This document shows, piece after piece, positions 34,844-43,027 of a stretch of DNA of 64,000 nt (positions are counted from its first letter, which is position 1; every line of letters begins with the position of its first letter). Both the position numbers and the translations under genes were made by a program. A model generated the notes under the pieces. It saw nothing but the letters and a program-made list of their open reading frames with translations. It made no database searches and was not told the origin of the DNA. The DNA comes from Magnetospirillum fulvum. Lineage in GTDB: Bacteria > Pseudomonadota > Alphaproteobacteria > Rhodospirillales > Magnetospirillaceae. The stretch lies in the NCBI RefSeq assembly GCF_900108475.1, contig NZ_FNWO01000007.1, positions 1 through 64,000 of the forward strand, given 5' to 3'.

Positions 34844-37800
34844 TGCGGCTGTCCCATTTCTTCATCGACCGGCCGATCTTCGCCACCGTGGTGTCGCTGC
34901 TGATCACCATCATCGGCGGAATCAGCTTCTTTGCCCTGCCGGTGGCGCAATATCCCGAGATTTCCCCGCCGACGGTCGTCGTCAACGCCTCCTATCCCGG
35001 TGCCTCGGCGCAGACGGTCAGCGACACGGTGGCGACGCCGCTGGAACAGCAGATCAACGGCGTCGAGAACATGCTGTACATCAACAGCCAGGCCACCGGC
35101 GATGGCAATTTGAAGCTGACGGTGACCTTTGCGCTCGGCACCAATCTCGACACCGCCCAGGTGCTGGTGCAGAACCGGGTCGCCATCGCCACCCCCCGCC
35201 TGCCCGACGAGGTCAAGCGGTTGGGCATCACGGTGACGAAGAACTCACCCGACATGCTGATGGTGGTTCATCTCAACTCGCCCGACGGATCCCGCGATCA
35301 GGTCTATCTGTCGAACTTCGCCACCTTGCAGATGATCGACGCCATTGCCCGTTTGGACGGTGTTGGCGACGCCCGCATCTTCGGTGCCCGCGATTATTCG
35401 ATGCGGGTGTGGATCGACCCGGAAAAGGCGGCGGCCCGCGATCTGACCGCTGGAGAGGTGGTGTCGGCGCTCCAGGCCCAGAACATCCAGGTCGCCGCCG
35501 GTGTGCTCGACAAGCCGCCGATGCCGGGACAGGGCGCGTTCCAATTGTCGGTGCAGACCCAGGGACGATTGGCCAATCCGGCCGAGTTCGAGAACGTAGT
35601 GGTCAAGGCCGACGCCGACGGCCGCACCGTGCGGCTGAAAGAAGTGGCCCGGATCGAACTGGCCGCGCTCGATTACAGCGTCAACGCCTTCCTCAACGGC
35701 AAGAACGCGGTGCCGATCGGCATCTTCCAGCGCCCCGGCTCGAACGCGCTGGCCACCGCCAAGCGGGTGATCGCCAAGGTCGAGGCGCTGGCCCCCGGCT
35801 TTCCGCCTGGGGTCAGCTACACCATCGCCTATAACCCGACCACCTTCATTGATCAGTCGGTCGATGAAGTGATCAAGACGATCTTCGAGGCGGTGCTGCT
35901 GGTGGTGCTGGTGGTGGTCTTGTTCCTCCAGACCTGGCGGGCTTCGCTGATCCCGGTCGCGGCGATCCCGGTCTCGCTGATCGGTACTTTTTTCGTCCTG
36001 GAATCGCTCGGCTATTCGCTCAACACCTTGTCGCTGTTCGGTCTGGTGCTGGCTGTCGGCATCGTCGTCGATGACGCGATCGTCGTGGTCGAGAACGTCG
36101 AGCGCAACATGCGCCAGGGCCTCGATTCGCTGGAGGCGGCGCACCGGACGATGGACGAAGTCGGTGGAGCCCTGATCTCGATCGCTCTGGTCCTGTGCGC
36201 GGTGTTCATCCCCGCCGCCTTCATCCCCGGCATTTCCGGCCAGTTCTTCCGCCAGTTCGCCGTCACCATCGCCGCCTCGACGGTGGTCTCGCTGCTGGTG
36301 TCGCTGACCCTGTCGCCCGCGTTGTGCGCCTTGCTGTTCCGCGGCCACGGTCCGCTCGACCATCATGGCGCCACTGGTCTGATGCGCCCGGTCACCCGCT
36401 TCTTCACCGCCTTCAACCATGGCTTCGAGCGTCTGGCCGGGGGCTATGGCGAGTTGACCCGCCGCGTGCTACGGCTGACCACGGTGATGCTGGTGATCTA
36501 TGGCGGGCTGATCGTGCTCGCCGGAATCGAGTTCTACAAGACTCCCAAGGGCTTCATCCCCGAGATGGATCAGGGCTATCTGATCACCGTGGTCCAGTTG
36601 CCCCCCGGCGCTTCGCTGGCCCGGACCGAGGCGGTGGTCACCGACGTCTCCCGGATCATGACCGAGACTCCCGGCATCGGGCATACCATCGTCATCGCCG
36701 GTCTCGACGGCGGCACCTTCACCAACGCCTCGAACGCGGCGACGATCTTCACCCCGCTGAAGCCGTTCGAGGAGCGGGTCAAGCAGGGCCTGTCGGCCAA
36801 TGTCATCACCGCCGATCTGCGCAAGCGGCTGGTTTCGATCCAGGACGCCTTCGTCATCACCATTCCACCGCCTCCCGTGCGCGGTATCGGCACTGCGGGC
36901 GGGTTCAAGATGATGCTCCAGGACAAGGGCGGTCATGGTCCCCGCGCGCTGGAAGCGGTTGCCCAGGACATGGTGGCCGCTGCGGCGAAGGTGCCTGGCT
37001 TGTCCGGGATGTTCACCCTGTTCAACACCCGCACCCCCAACGTCCAGGTCGATATCGACCGGGTGCGGGCGCAGATGATGGGAGTGCCCAACGAGCGCAT
37101 CACCGACGCGCTCCAGGTCTATCTCGGCTCGGCCTTCGTCAACGAATTCAACTTCCTTGGCCGCACCTTCCGCGTCACCGCCCAGGCCGACGCCCCGTTC
37201 CGGCGCGACCTGCGCGATATCGCCGATATCCGTGTCCGCAACAGCGACGGGCGGATGGTGCCGCTCGGTGCCGTCGCCAGCTTCCGCACCGATACCGGCC
37301 CCTATCGGGTGCCGCGTTACAATCTGTTCCCGGCGGCCGAGATTCAGGGCGTCGCCGCGCCCGGTTATTCGAGCTTCTATGCTCTGGAGCAGATGAAGAA
37401 ACTGGCCAATGAACGCCTGCCCCCCGGCTTCGGCTTCGAATGGACCGAACTGGCGCTTCAGGAATTGCTGGCGGGCAATAACGGCCTGCTGGTGTTCGCG
37501 GCCTCGGTGTTGTTCGTGTTCCTGCTGCTGGCCGCCCAGTATGAAAGCTGGTCGCTGCCCGCCGCCGTGGTGATGATCGTGCCGATGTGCCTGCTGGCAG
37601 CCGTGTCGGGACTGATCGTGCGCGGGATGTCGATCAACATCCTGGCCCAGATCGGCTTTATCGTCCTGATTGGTCTAGCGGCAAAAAACGCGATTCTAAT
37701 CGTCGAATTCGCCCGTCAGGCCGAAACCGAAGGGATGAACCGGGTCGAGGCCGCGATTCATGCCGGGCGAACCCGACTGCGTCCGATCCTGATGACCTCG

Positions 37801-37995
37801 CTGGCCTTTGTCCTGGGGGTGCTGCCGCTGGTGATCGCTACCGGAGCCGGGGCGGAAATGCGCCAGAGCTTAGGGACCGCCGTGTTCTTCGGCATGCTGG
37901 GGGTGACCGGGTTCGGACTGATCTTCACCCCGATCTTCTATGTCGTAATCCGCAAGCTGGTTACCGCCCGCAACGCGACACTGCCCCAAGGCTAA
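34843..37995 (+). CDS. RND multidrug efflux permease, HAE1 family
   Basis: The protein has 1050 residues, full length for AcrB-type pumps. MRLSHFFIDRPIFATVVSLL is the canonical N terminus. The TM4 segment LVLAVGIVVDDAIVVVENVE holds the two proton-relay Asp residues, and IGLAAKNAILIVEFARQ contains the TM10 Lys. Two large periplasmic loops are present. It exports hydrophobic compounds by proton antiport. ATG 34843 overlaps the adaptor stop. GTG 34840 just before it is less likely. No outer-membrane factor gene is adjacent. Confidence 0.95.
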   Translation: MRLSHFFIDRPIFATVVSLLITIIGGISFFALPVAQYPEISPPTVVVNASYPGASAQTVSDTVATPLEQQINGVENMLYINSQATGDGNLKLTVTFALGTNLDTAQVLVQNRVAIATPRLPDEVKRLGITVTKNSPDMLMVVHLNSPDGSRDQVYLSNFATLQMIDAIARLDGVGDARIFGARDYSMRVWIDPEKAAARDLTAGEVVSALQAQNIQVAAGVLDKPPMPGQGAFQLSVQTQGRLANPAEFENVVVKADADGRTVRLKEVARIELAALDYSVNAFLNGKNAVPIGIFQRPGSNALATAKRVIAKVEALAPGFPPGVSYTIAYNPTTFIDQSVDEVIKTIFEAVLLVVLVVVLFLQTWRASLIPVAAIPVSLIGTFFVLESLGYSLNTLSLFGLVLAVGIVVDDAIVVVENVERNMRQGLDSLEAAHRTMDEVGGALISIALVLCAVFIPAAFIPGISGQFFRQFAVTIAASTVVSLLVSLTLSPALCALLFRGHGPLDHHGATGLMRPVTRFFTAFNHGFERLAGGYGELTRRVLRLTTVMLVIYGGLIVLAGIEFYKTPKGFIPEMDQGYLITVVQLPPGASLARTEAVVTDVSRIMTETPGIGHTIVIAGLDGGTFTNASNAATIFTPLKPFEERVKQGLSANVITADLRKRLVSIQDAFVITIPPPPVRGIGTAGGFKMMLQDKGGHGPRALEAVAQDMVAAAAKVPGLSGMFTLFNTRTPNVQVDIDRVRAQMMGVPNERITDALQVYLGSAFVNEFNFLGRTFRVTAQADAPFRRDLRDIADIRVRNSDGRMVPLGAVASFRTDTGPYRVPRYNLFPAAEIQGVAAPGYSSFYALEQMKKLANERLPPGFGFEWTELALQELLAGNNGLLVFAASVLFVFLLLAAQYESWSLPAAVVMIVPMCLLAAVSGLIVRGMSINILAQIGFIVLIGLAAKNAILIVEFARQAETEGMNRVEAAIHAGRTRLRPILMTSLAFVLGVLPLVIATGAGAEMRQSLGTAVFFGMLGVTGFGLIFTPIFYVVIRKLVTARNATLPQG

Positions 37996-38003
37996 GGGGG
38001 ACT

Positions 38004-39737
38004 TTATTTGTACAGGTCGCGGGCCACCGTCGTCATCTCGTCGGCGGTCTTGAACACGGTCGCATTCATCGAATACGCCTTCTGGGTAACGATCATCCGG
38101 GTGAATTCATCGCTGAGATCGACGTTCGAGGCTTCGACCGCCGAGGAGACGAACTGATTGCCGCTGCCCTGCTTGGCGATTTCGTCAATCGACATCGTTC
38201 CGGCATTGGCGGTTCGCTCGAACACGGTGCCCGAGATCGGGTTGAGCTGATCGGCGGCGGTAAAGGTCGCCAACGGCACCATCGCCAGGGTCCGGGTCCG
38301 ACCATTATTGAAATGGCCGATCAATTCCCCTTTCGAATTGAACGAGGCGGAATCCAGAATGCCGGATTCATAGCCGTCCTGATCCAGACTCTTGATGTCG
38401 ATCTTGCCGGGCTTGGTCCCGACATATTGGGTCATCTTCGAGGTGTCGATCGTGATCGAATTGCTGCCCGCAGGCGTCGTTATCGTCGTGCTGCCCGTCG
38501 TCAGCCAGTTGACCGAGAAGGTCAGTTCGGTCGGAGTCACGATCTTGCCCGAGCCGTCAAAGGTCACCGGGACGGAATCGCCATTTCCATTGGGGCCGAC
38601 CGCGGTCACGGTGAAGTCCGACCCCGAGCGGATCCGCATGTTCCACTGGTTGTTGCCTTCCTTTTCGAAATAAACCGGGACGGTCCGCGCTTGGTAATTC
38701 TGATCGTAGACCGTGAGCGCCAGGGGTATCTCGTTGACGGTCGGCGAGACCAGGGCCTGTTCTCCCGCCGGGACGGTACTGCCCATGTATATCGTCTTCG
38801 ACCCGGCGGAAACGCCGCCGAACGCGATATCGACGGCTTGGCTGGACGGGGTGGCGACAATCTTGCCGTTGGTGTCGGTGGTCAGCGTCACGCTCGCAAT
38901 TGTCGCGGGCGTCAACGTGGCGTTAGCCGACGCGGGCAGGGAATAGCTGAGCGACCAATTGTTGCCGCTGATCCGCTGCCAACTGGCGGTCAGGGCCAAG
39001 GGCGTACCGGAAGGATCGTTGACCCAGCCGGTCTGGGTGAAGCTCTGGTTCGTCGATGTCGTCGTCGCATCGGCCGGGATGTTGACAACCGGCTGGAAGC
39101 GGGTGGTGGCGACCCCGCTGATAGTTTGACCTGGAGTGGTATAGATCGGAACCAGTGTCTTCTCAACTCCGCTCGTGACCCCAGCCCCCCCCGCGACTGG
39201 CGCGGTTTCGGTGGTTTCGACTCCGGCGATCCGCCCCTGGCCGTCGGCCATCCAGCCCATCAGATACTGGCCACCGGTCGTCTTGAAATAGGTCTTTTCC
39301 GACCCGGCCGGACCGTCACTGGCGGTGGTGAAGCTCCCCGCGCGGGTATAGAGAATGTTCCGGCTGTCAGTCGAATCCAGGGCGGCCTGCGGCTTTCCAT
39401 CGGAACCGGGCTGGGAAACGATGAAAAAGCCCCGCCCGTTGATGGCAAGATCGGTCCAGTTGTTGGTCGGGGCCATCATGCCCTGCTGGGTGACGGCATA
39501 GCGGTTGACCGCGCGGACGCCGAAAATATCAGTTCCGGTCGTCGCGGTGTTCTTATTCGTACTGTTCTTGGTGTTGGTCGGCGCACTATGGGATTCGGAC
39601 ATCACCGTTTTGAAGTCGGTCTGGATCCGCTTGTAGCCGGTCGTGTTGATATTGGCGATGTTCTGGGAAATGCCTCCCATCGCCCCGTCCATCGCCTGCA
39701 TCGCGCTGCTGGCATTCGTTAGCGCACCCCACAACAT
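38004..39737 (-). CDS. flgE: Flagellar hook protein FlgE
   Basis: The protein has 577 residues. The N-terminal rod/hook motif is AMGGISQNIANINTTGYKRI, NWTDLAINGRGFFIV is the next conserved block, and the C terminus VDLSDEFTRMIVTQKAYSMN closes the D0 helix. FlgE polymerises into the hook joining basal body and filament. ATG 39737 is preferred over ATG 39749 because GGAGG lies five bases before it. The gene stands alone. No other flagellar structural gene occurs in the window. Its stop is 8 bases from that of the RND pump. Confidence 0.94.
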   Translation of the reverse strand: MLWGALTNASSAMQAMDGAMGGISQNIANINTTGYKRIQTDFKTVMSESHSAPTNTKNSTNKNTATTGTDIFGVRAVNRYAVTQQGMMAPTNNWTDLAINGRGFFIVSQPGSDGKPQAALDSTDSRNILYTRAGSFTTASDGPAGSEKTYFKTTGGQYLMGWMADGQGRIAGVETTETAPVAGGAGVTSGVEKTLVPIYTTPGQTISGVATTRFQPVVNIPADATTTSTNQSFTQTGWVNDPSGTPLALTASWQRISGNNWSLSYSLPASANATLTPATIASVTLTTDTNGKIVATPSSQAVDIAFGGVSAGSKTIYMGSTVPAGEQALVSPTVNEIPLALTVYDQNYQARTVPVYFEKEGNNQWNMRIRSGSDFTVTAVGPNGNGDSVPVTFDGSGKIVTPTELTFSVNWLTTGSTTITTPAGSNSITIDTSKMTQYVGTKPGKIDIKSLDQDGYESGILDSASFNSKGELIGHFNNGRTRTLAMVPLATFTAADQLNPISGTVFERTANAGTMSIDEIAKQGSGNQFVSSAVEASNVDLSDEFTRMIVTQKAYSMNATVFKTADEMTTVARDLYK

Positions 39738-39781
39738 CGACGCCTCCATCCTCGGCGGACACTTTATTCCGATGGGATAGA

Positions 39782-39797
39782 TGCAAGGGCTGGGCCA
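39782..39797 (-). promoter_or_regulatory. Candidate sigma-54 promoter of flgE
   Basis: Minus-strand TGGCCCAGCCCTTGCA matches the -24/-12 pattern TGGCACG-N4-TTGCA with two mismatches and exact spacing between GG and GC. It lies 45 bases upstream of the flgE start. Hook genes are sigma-54 dependent in several alphaproteobacteria. Confidence 0.55.
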
Positions 39798-39872
39798 CAG
39801 CAGGAGTGGGCGCGGAAAAGTGACTTATACGGATCGGGTGGCGGTTTCAGGCGAAGAAAAATGACAGAGGCG

Positions 39873-39930
39873 AAAAAAATCCCGGCCCAAGACCCGGCAG
39901 GAAATTCCCGCCCGGCAGGAAATGCCGGGA
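39873..39930 (-). terminator. Terminator of the Sel1/protease gene
   Basis: On the minus strand TCCCGGC (39930-39924) can pair with GCCGGGA (39886-39880), which is directly followed by a run of seven T. A 13-bp direct repeat CCCGGCAGGAAAT (39893-39905 and 39911-39923, plus-strand sense) offers alternative pairings inside. Confidence 0.7.
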
Positions 39931-39934
39931 CGGA

Positions 39935-41599
39935 TCAATCGATCCGACACTGAATGAAGACGGTAACCCGCTTGATCCGCTCGCCGACATCGGCAGCAGA
40001 ACCGACCGGCCCCGCCACAGCGGTTTCATAGCGGATCGCATTGTCGTCGAGGAAACGGCGGGCGATTTCGGCCTTGATCGCAAAATTGATGTTCTGGGGC
40101 AGATCGCCGGTTTGCCCGGCGATCTTCATCGCATTCAACTTCGACGACACCACGCCGACGACGGTACCGCTCATGTCGGCCAGAGGGCCGCCGGAATTGC
40201 CCTTCTGCACCGGGGCGGTGATCTGATAATGGCGGGCATCGCCCCGCAAACCAGCCATCGCGCTGATCACCCCGGCGGTGATGTTGGCCTCGCGCGACAA
40301 CAACGACGACAGCGGGAAGCCGATCACCACCACTTCGTCGCCCGAGCGTAACGGTCGGTCGGCGCGGAAACGAGCCACCTCTTCCGGACGCAAGTCCGTC
40401 TTCAGCGCCGCCAGATCGTCACCTGCGGTCTTGGCCACGACACTGGCCGCAATCGCCTGACCGTCGGCGGGCGTAACGGAAATCGAACGGCAGGATTCGA
40501 CGACATGGGCATTGGTCAGCACGGTACCGTCGCGGCCGACGATAAAGCCGGTCCCGGTCGCCATCCGCCCCCGGCCGCCCCCGCCCGGAGGCGCAGTGCT
40601 GGCGGAATTCGGCGGAGAGGCGGGAACGGGGGATGGAGCCGCTCCGGCCAGAGCGGGACTGCCCGATCCGCCCTGGCTCGGCTTCCAACTCACCAGTCGG
40701 GCGCGGACCTGCGCCATCTCGGCAGGCGACAGCCGCGACCCCACATTATCGCGGTCGCGCAGATAGGCGACTTTGAGGGGAGCGGGAGCACGGTCGGCCC
40801 CAACCGCCAGCCAGAAATATCCCTCGGACGGATTGGCGGGAACCCCGTTCCCGGTCGATAACATCGCCCCCAGGTTATGGGCGGCCTGGGGATGCCCCCG
40901 TTCGGCGGCGCGGCGGAACCATGTTGCCGCCTCGGCCAGATTCTTCGTCCCGCTGCCTTCGCCGGTCAGCAGGGCGACACCCAGAATGAATTGCGCCACG
41001 GTGCGCCCCGCCTCGGCGGCGGCGCGGGCGTCGCGAACGGCCTGCGCCCGGTCGATCGGCATGGCGCGACCGTTCCAGCGCAGTTCCGCCATCTTCTCCA
41101 GGCTGGGGGGATAGCCTTTTTCGGCGGCACGGCGGAAATATTCGACACCGCGAGCCTCGTCACGGGGCACACCCGCGCCGTTGAAATAGACCTCGCCCAA
41201 GGTATTCAGGCTGTCGGGGAAACCGCGCTCGGCGGCGCGGCCCAGCCAGTCCAGCGCCTTGGCAACGTCCTTGGGGACGCCCCGGCCGGTCAGATAAGCG
41301 GTGCCCAGACCGTGCTGCCCCAGCGGGTCGTCCGCCTCGGCGGCGGCGGTCAGCAGGCGCAGGGCCTCGGCATCGTCGCGGGCAACGCCTCCCAGCCCGA
41401 AAAACAGAATCTGCCCCAATCGGGCCTTGGCGGCGGCATTGCCTTCTTCGGCCAAGGGACGGTATTCGGCGGCGGCGGCGGCAAAGTCACGACGCGCCCA
41501 CGCCGCCTGTCCCTCTTCCCATCCGGCGAAGGCGACTCCGGCAGGCAGCAACGCGGCCAGAAGGGCAAGACCGCTCCGGGCGGATCTCGGCGTAACCAT
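39935..41599 (-). CDS. Sel1-repeat protein with trypsin-like serine protease domain
   Basis: The protein has 554 residues. A signal peptide (to about GVAFA) is followed by about seven Sel1/TPR-like repeats (for example QHGLGTAYLTGRGVPKDVAK) to residue 290 or so. A Pro/Ser-rich linker then leads to a trypsin-like domain. The catalytic residues are His in LTNAHVVESC, Asp in AGDDLAALK and Ser in QKGNSGGPL, so the protease looks active. It should act in the periplasm. Its ATG follows the TAG of the mini-chemoreceptor gene with no gap. I infer translational coupling because no clear ribosome-binding site is visible. Confidence 0.88.
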   Translation of the reverse strand: MVTPRSARSGLALLAALLPAGVAFAGWEEGQAAWARRDFAAAAAEYRPLAEEGNAAAKARLGQILFFGLGGVARDDAEALRLLTAAAEADDPLGQHGLGTAYLTGRGVPKDVAKALDWLGRAAERGFPDSLNTLGEVYFNGAGVPRDEARGVEYFRRAAEKGYPPSLEKMAELRWNGRAMPIDRAQAVRDARAAAEAGRTVAQFILGVALLTGEGSGTKNLAEAATWFRRAAERGHPQAAHNLGAMLSTGNGVPANPSEGYFWLAVGADRAPAPLKVAYLRDRDNVGSRLSPAEMAQVRARLVSWKPSQGGSGSPALAGAAPSPVPASPPNSASTAPPGGGGRGRMATGTGFIVGRDGTVLTNAHVVESCRSISVTPADGQAIAASVVAKTAGDDLAALKTDLRPEEVARFRADRPLRSGDEVVVIGFPLSSLLSREANITAGVISAMAGLRGDARHYQITAPVQKGNSGGPLADMSGTVVGVVSSKLNAMKIAGQTGDLPQNINFAIKAEIARRFLDDNAIRYETAVAGPVGSAADVGERIKRVTVFIQCRID

Positions 41600-41896
41600 C
41601 TAGCGTTGCGACTCGGCCCGCATATTGTGGGCAAGACGGCTCAGTTCCTCGACCGCCGCACCCATTTCCGCTTCAAGCGTCTGGGTGATGCCGTCAATGC
41701 TTTCCGAAACGTGCTTGACCTCTCCGGCGACGACGGCGAAGCCCTTGCCAGCCTCACCAGCACGGGCAGCTTCGATCAGGGCGTTCAACGCAAGAATGCG
41801 GGTTGTGCCGGTGACCTTCTTGATCTCCTCGACCTTACGCGACACCACATCGGCAAGAGCGGCGGTGAGTTCGATAATACGATCCTGGTCGGACAT
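41600..41896 (-). CDS. Mini chemoreceptor: isolated MCP signalling tip
   Basis: The protein has only 98 residues. It contains the hairpin tip of methyl-accepting chemotaxis proteins ([20 protein letters not shown], then [16 protein letters not shown]) with short flanking helices. No membrane segment, sensor domain or full adaptation helices are present. ATG 41896 has GGAG six bases upstream. A longer open frame upstream lacks any conserved sequence. It could dimerise and touch CheW/CheA, or be an orphan coiled coil. It directly precedes the Sel1/protease gene. Recognition of the tip is secure. The function is unknown. Confidence 0.85.
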   Translation of the reverse strand: MSDQDRIIELTAALADVVSRKVEEIKKVTGTTRILALNALIEAARAGEAGKGFAVVAGEVKHVSESIDGITQTLEAEMGAAVEELSRLAHNMRAESQR

Positions 41897-41987
41897 GATG
41901 GTCTCCGCACGGAGGGTTTCATTGCAGTGTACGGTCGGCAGGGCCGGTGGGCAATTCGGTATTCGCGTGGACAGCCACGGTTTCACT

Positions 41988-42779
41988 TCATCGACTTCTT
42001 TTCTCCCCCGAGAGGTCGATCCAAACCGGGGTGTGATCGCTGGCCCGCTCGCCGCCACGCGGACCCCGGTCGATCCCGGCTGCGATCAAGCGATCGGCGG
42101 CCCGTGGTGACAGCAGGATATGGTCGATCCGCAAGCCCTGGTCGCGGTTCCACGCCCCGGCTTGGTAATCCCACCAAGTGTAGCACCCTCCCTCGGGATG
42201 GAGGGCGCGCACGGAATCGAGATAACCAAGATGGACCAGTTCGCGGAACGAACGCCGCGTTTCCGGACGGCACAGGGCATCGGCCCGCCACGCTGCCGGA
42301 TCGCAGACGTCGAGATCGGCGGGACAGACATTGTAATCGCCCCCCAGCACCACCGGCAGATCCCCATCCAGCAAAACACGGGCGCGGGCGGTCAGGCGGC
42401 GCATCCAAGCCAGTTTGTAGGCGTATTTATCTCCCGGCACCGGATTGCCATTGGGCAGATAGAGCGACGCCACCCGCACTCCGTCGATGGTCGCTTCGAG
42501 ATAGCGGGCCTGCTGGTCGCTGTCGTCGCCCGGCAACCCCATCATCACCGCTTCGGCCGGGCGGAGCGAGAGGATAGCGACACCGTTGAAGGTCTTCTGC
42601 CCATGACAAACGGCATGGTAGCCCGCCGCCTCGATTTCCGTGTGAGGGAAATCAACATCCTGGCATTTCGTCTCCTGGAGAAGAAGCACATCCGGCCGAG
42701 AGATATTCAACCAATAGATCAGGGACGACAACCGGACGCGAATTGAGTTTACATTCCAGGTAGCAATTCTGACGGTCAT
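41988..42779 (-). CDS. xth: Exodeoxyribonuclease III
   Basis: The protein has 263 residues of the AP endonuclease/exonuclease III family. [14 protein letters not shown] supplies the Asn, [10 protein letters not shown] the metal Glu, LGGDYNVCP the Asp/Asn pair, LRIDHILLS the Asp, and RASDHTPVW the catalytic Asp-His. It repairs abasic sites and 3-prime blocks in DNA. It is probably transcribed from the 248-bp gap that it shares with the divergent sensor kinase. Confidence 0.95.
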   Translation of the reverse strand: MTVRIATWNVNSIRVRLSSLIYWLNISRPDVLLLQETKCQDVDFPHTEIEAAGYHAVCHGQKTFNGVAILSLRPAEAVMMGLPGDDSDQQARYLEATIDGVRVASLYLPNGNPVPGDKYAYKLAWMRRLTARARVLLDGDLPVVLGGDYNVCPADLDVCDPAAWRADALCRPETRRSFRELVHLGYLDSVRALHPEGGCYTWWDYQAGAWNRDQGLRIDHILLSPRAADRLIAAGIDRGPRGGERASDHTPVWIDLSGEKRSR

Positions 42780-42793
42780 TCACGGCCCCTCAT

Positions 42794-42807
42794 GTGAACT
42801 GATTCAC
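42794..42807. promoter_or_regulatory. 14-bp inverted repeat upstream of xth
   Basis: GTGAA-CTGA-TTCAC lies 15 bases upstream of the xth start, within the 248-bp divergent spacer before the sensor kinase gene. It could be an operator. It does not match the alphaproteobacterial LexA pattern GTTC-N7-GTTC. Nothing else clear is seen in the spacer. Confidence 0.3.
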
Positions 42808-43027
42808 CGATAAATTCATTGTATTCGCACCATATCAAGGCGATATTCGGCACAATTTGGACCAGTTGGTGACATTTCGGTCGCCGCACGCCCGACACAC
42901 CGGACGGAAAGGACCCGAGGGTGCGGTTTCAACACGGCCAGGACCTCCGCACGATCTCCCCGAACATCCGGTTGTGCCCGCTTGGGAAGATGGACAATAC
43001 AGGCTGCCCATTCAATGGCTTGTCATC

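Noticed and set aside
41897-42058. N-terminal extension of the mini chemoreceptor
   Set aside because: The upstream open frame contains no conserved or membrane sequence and overlaps the end of xth. ATG 41896 has a proper ribosome site.
42780-43027. LexA box upstream of xth
   Set aside because: The GTGAA/TTCAC repeat does not match the alphaproteobacterial GTTC-N7-GTTC pattern, so SOS control is not claimed.
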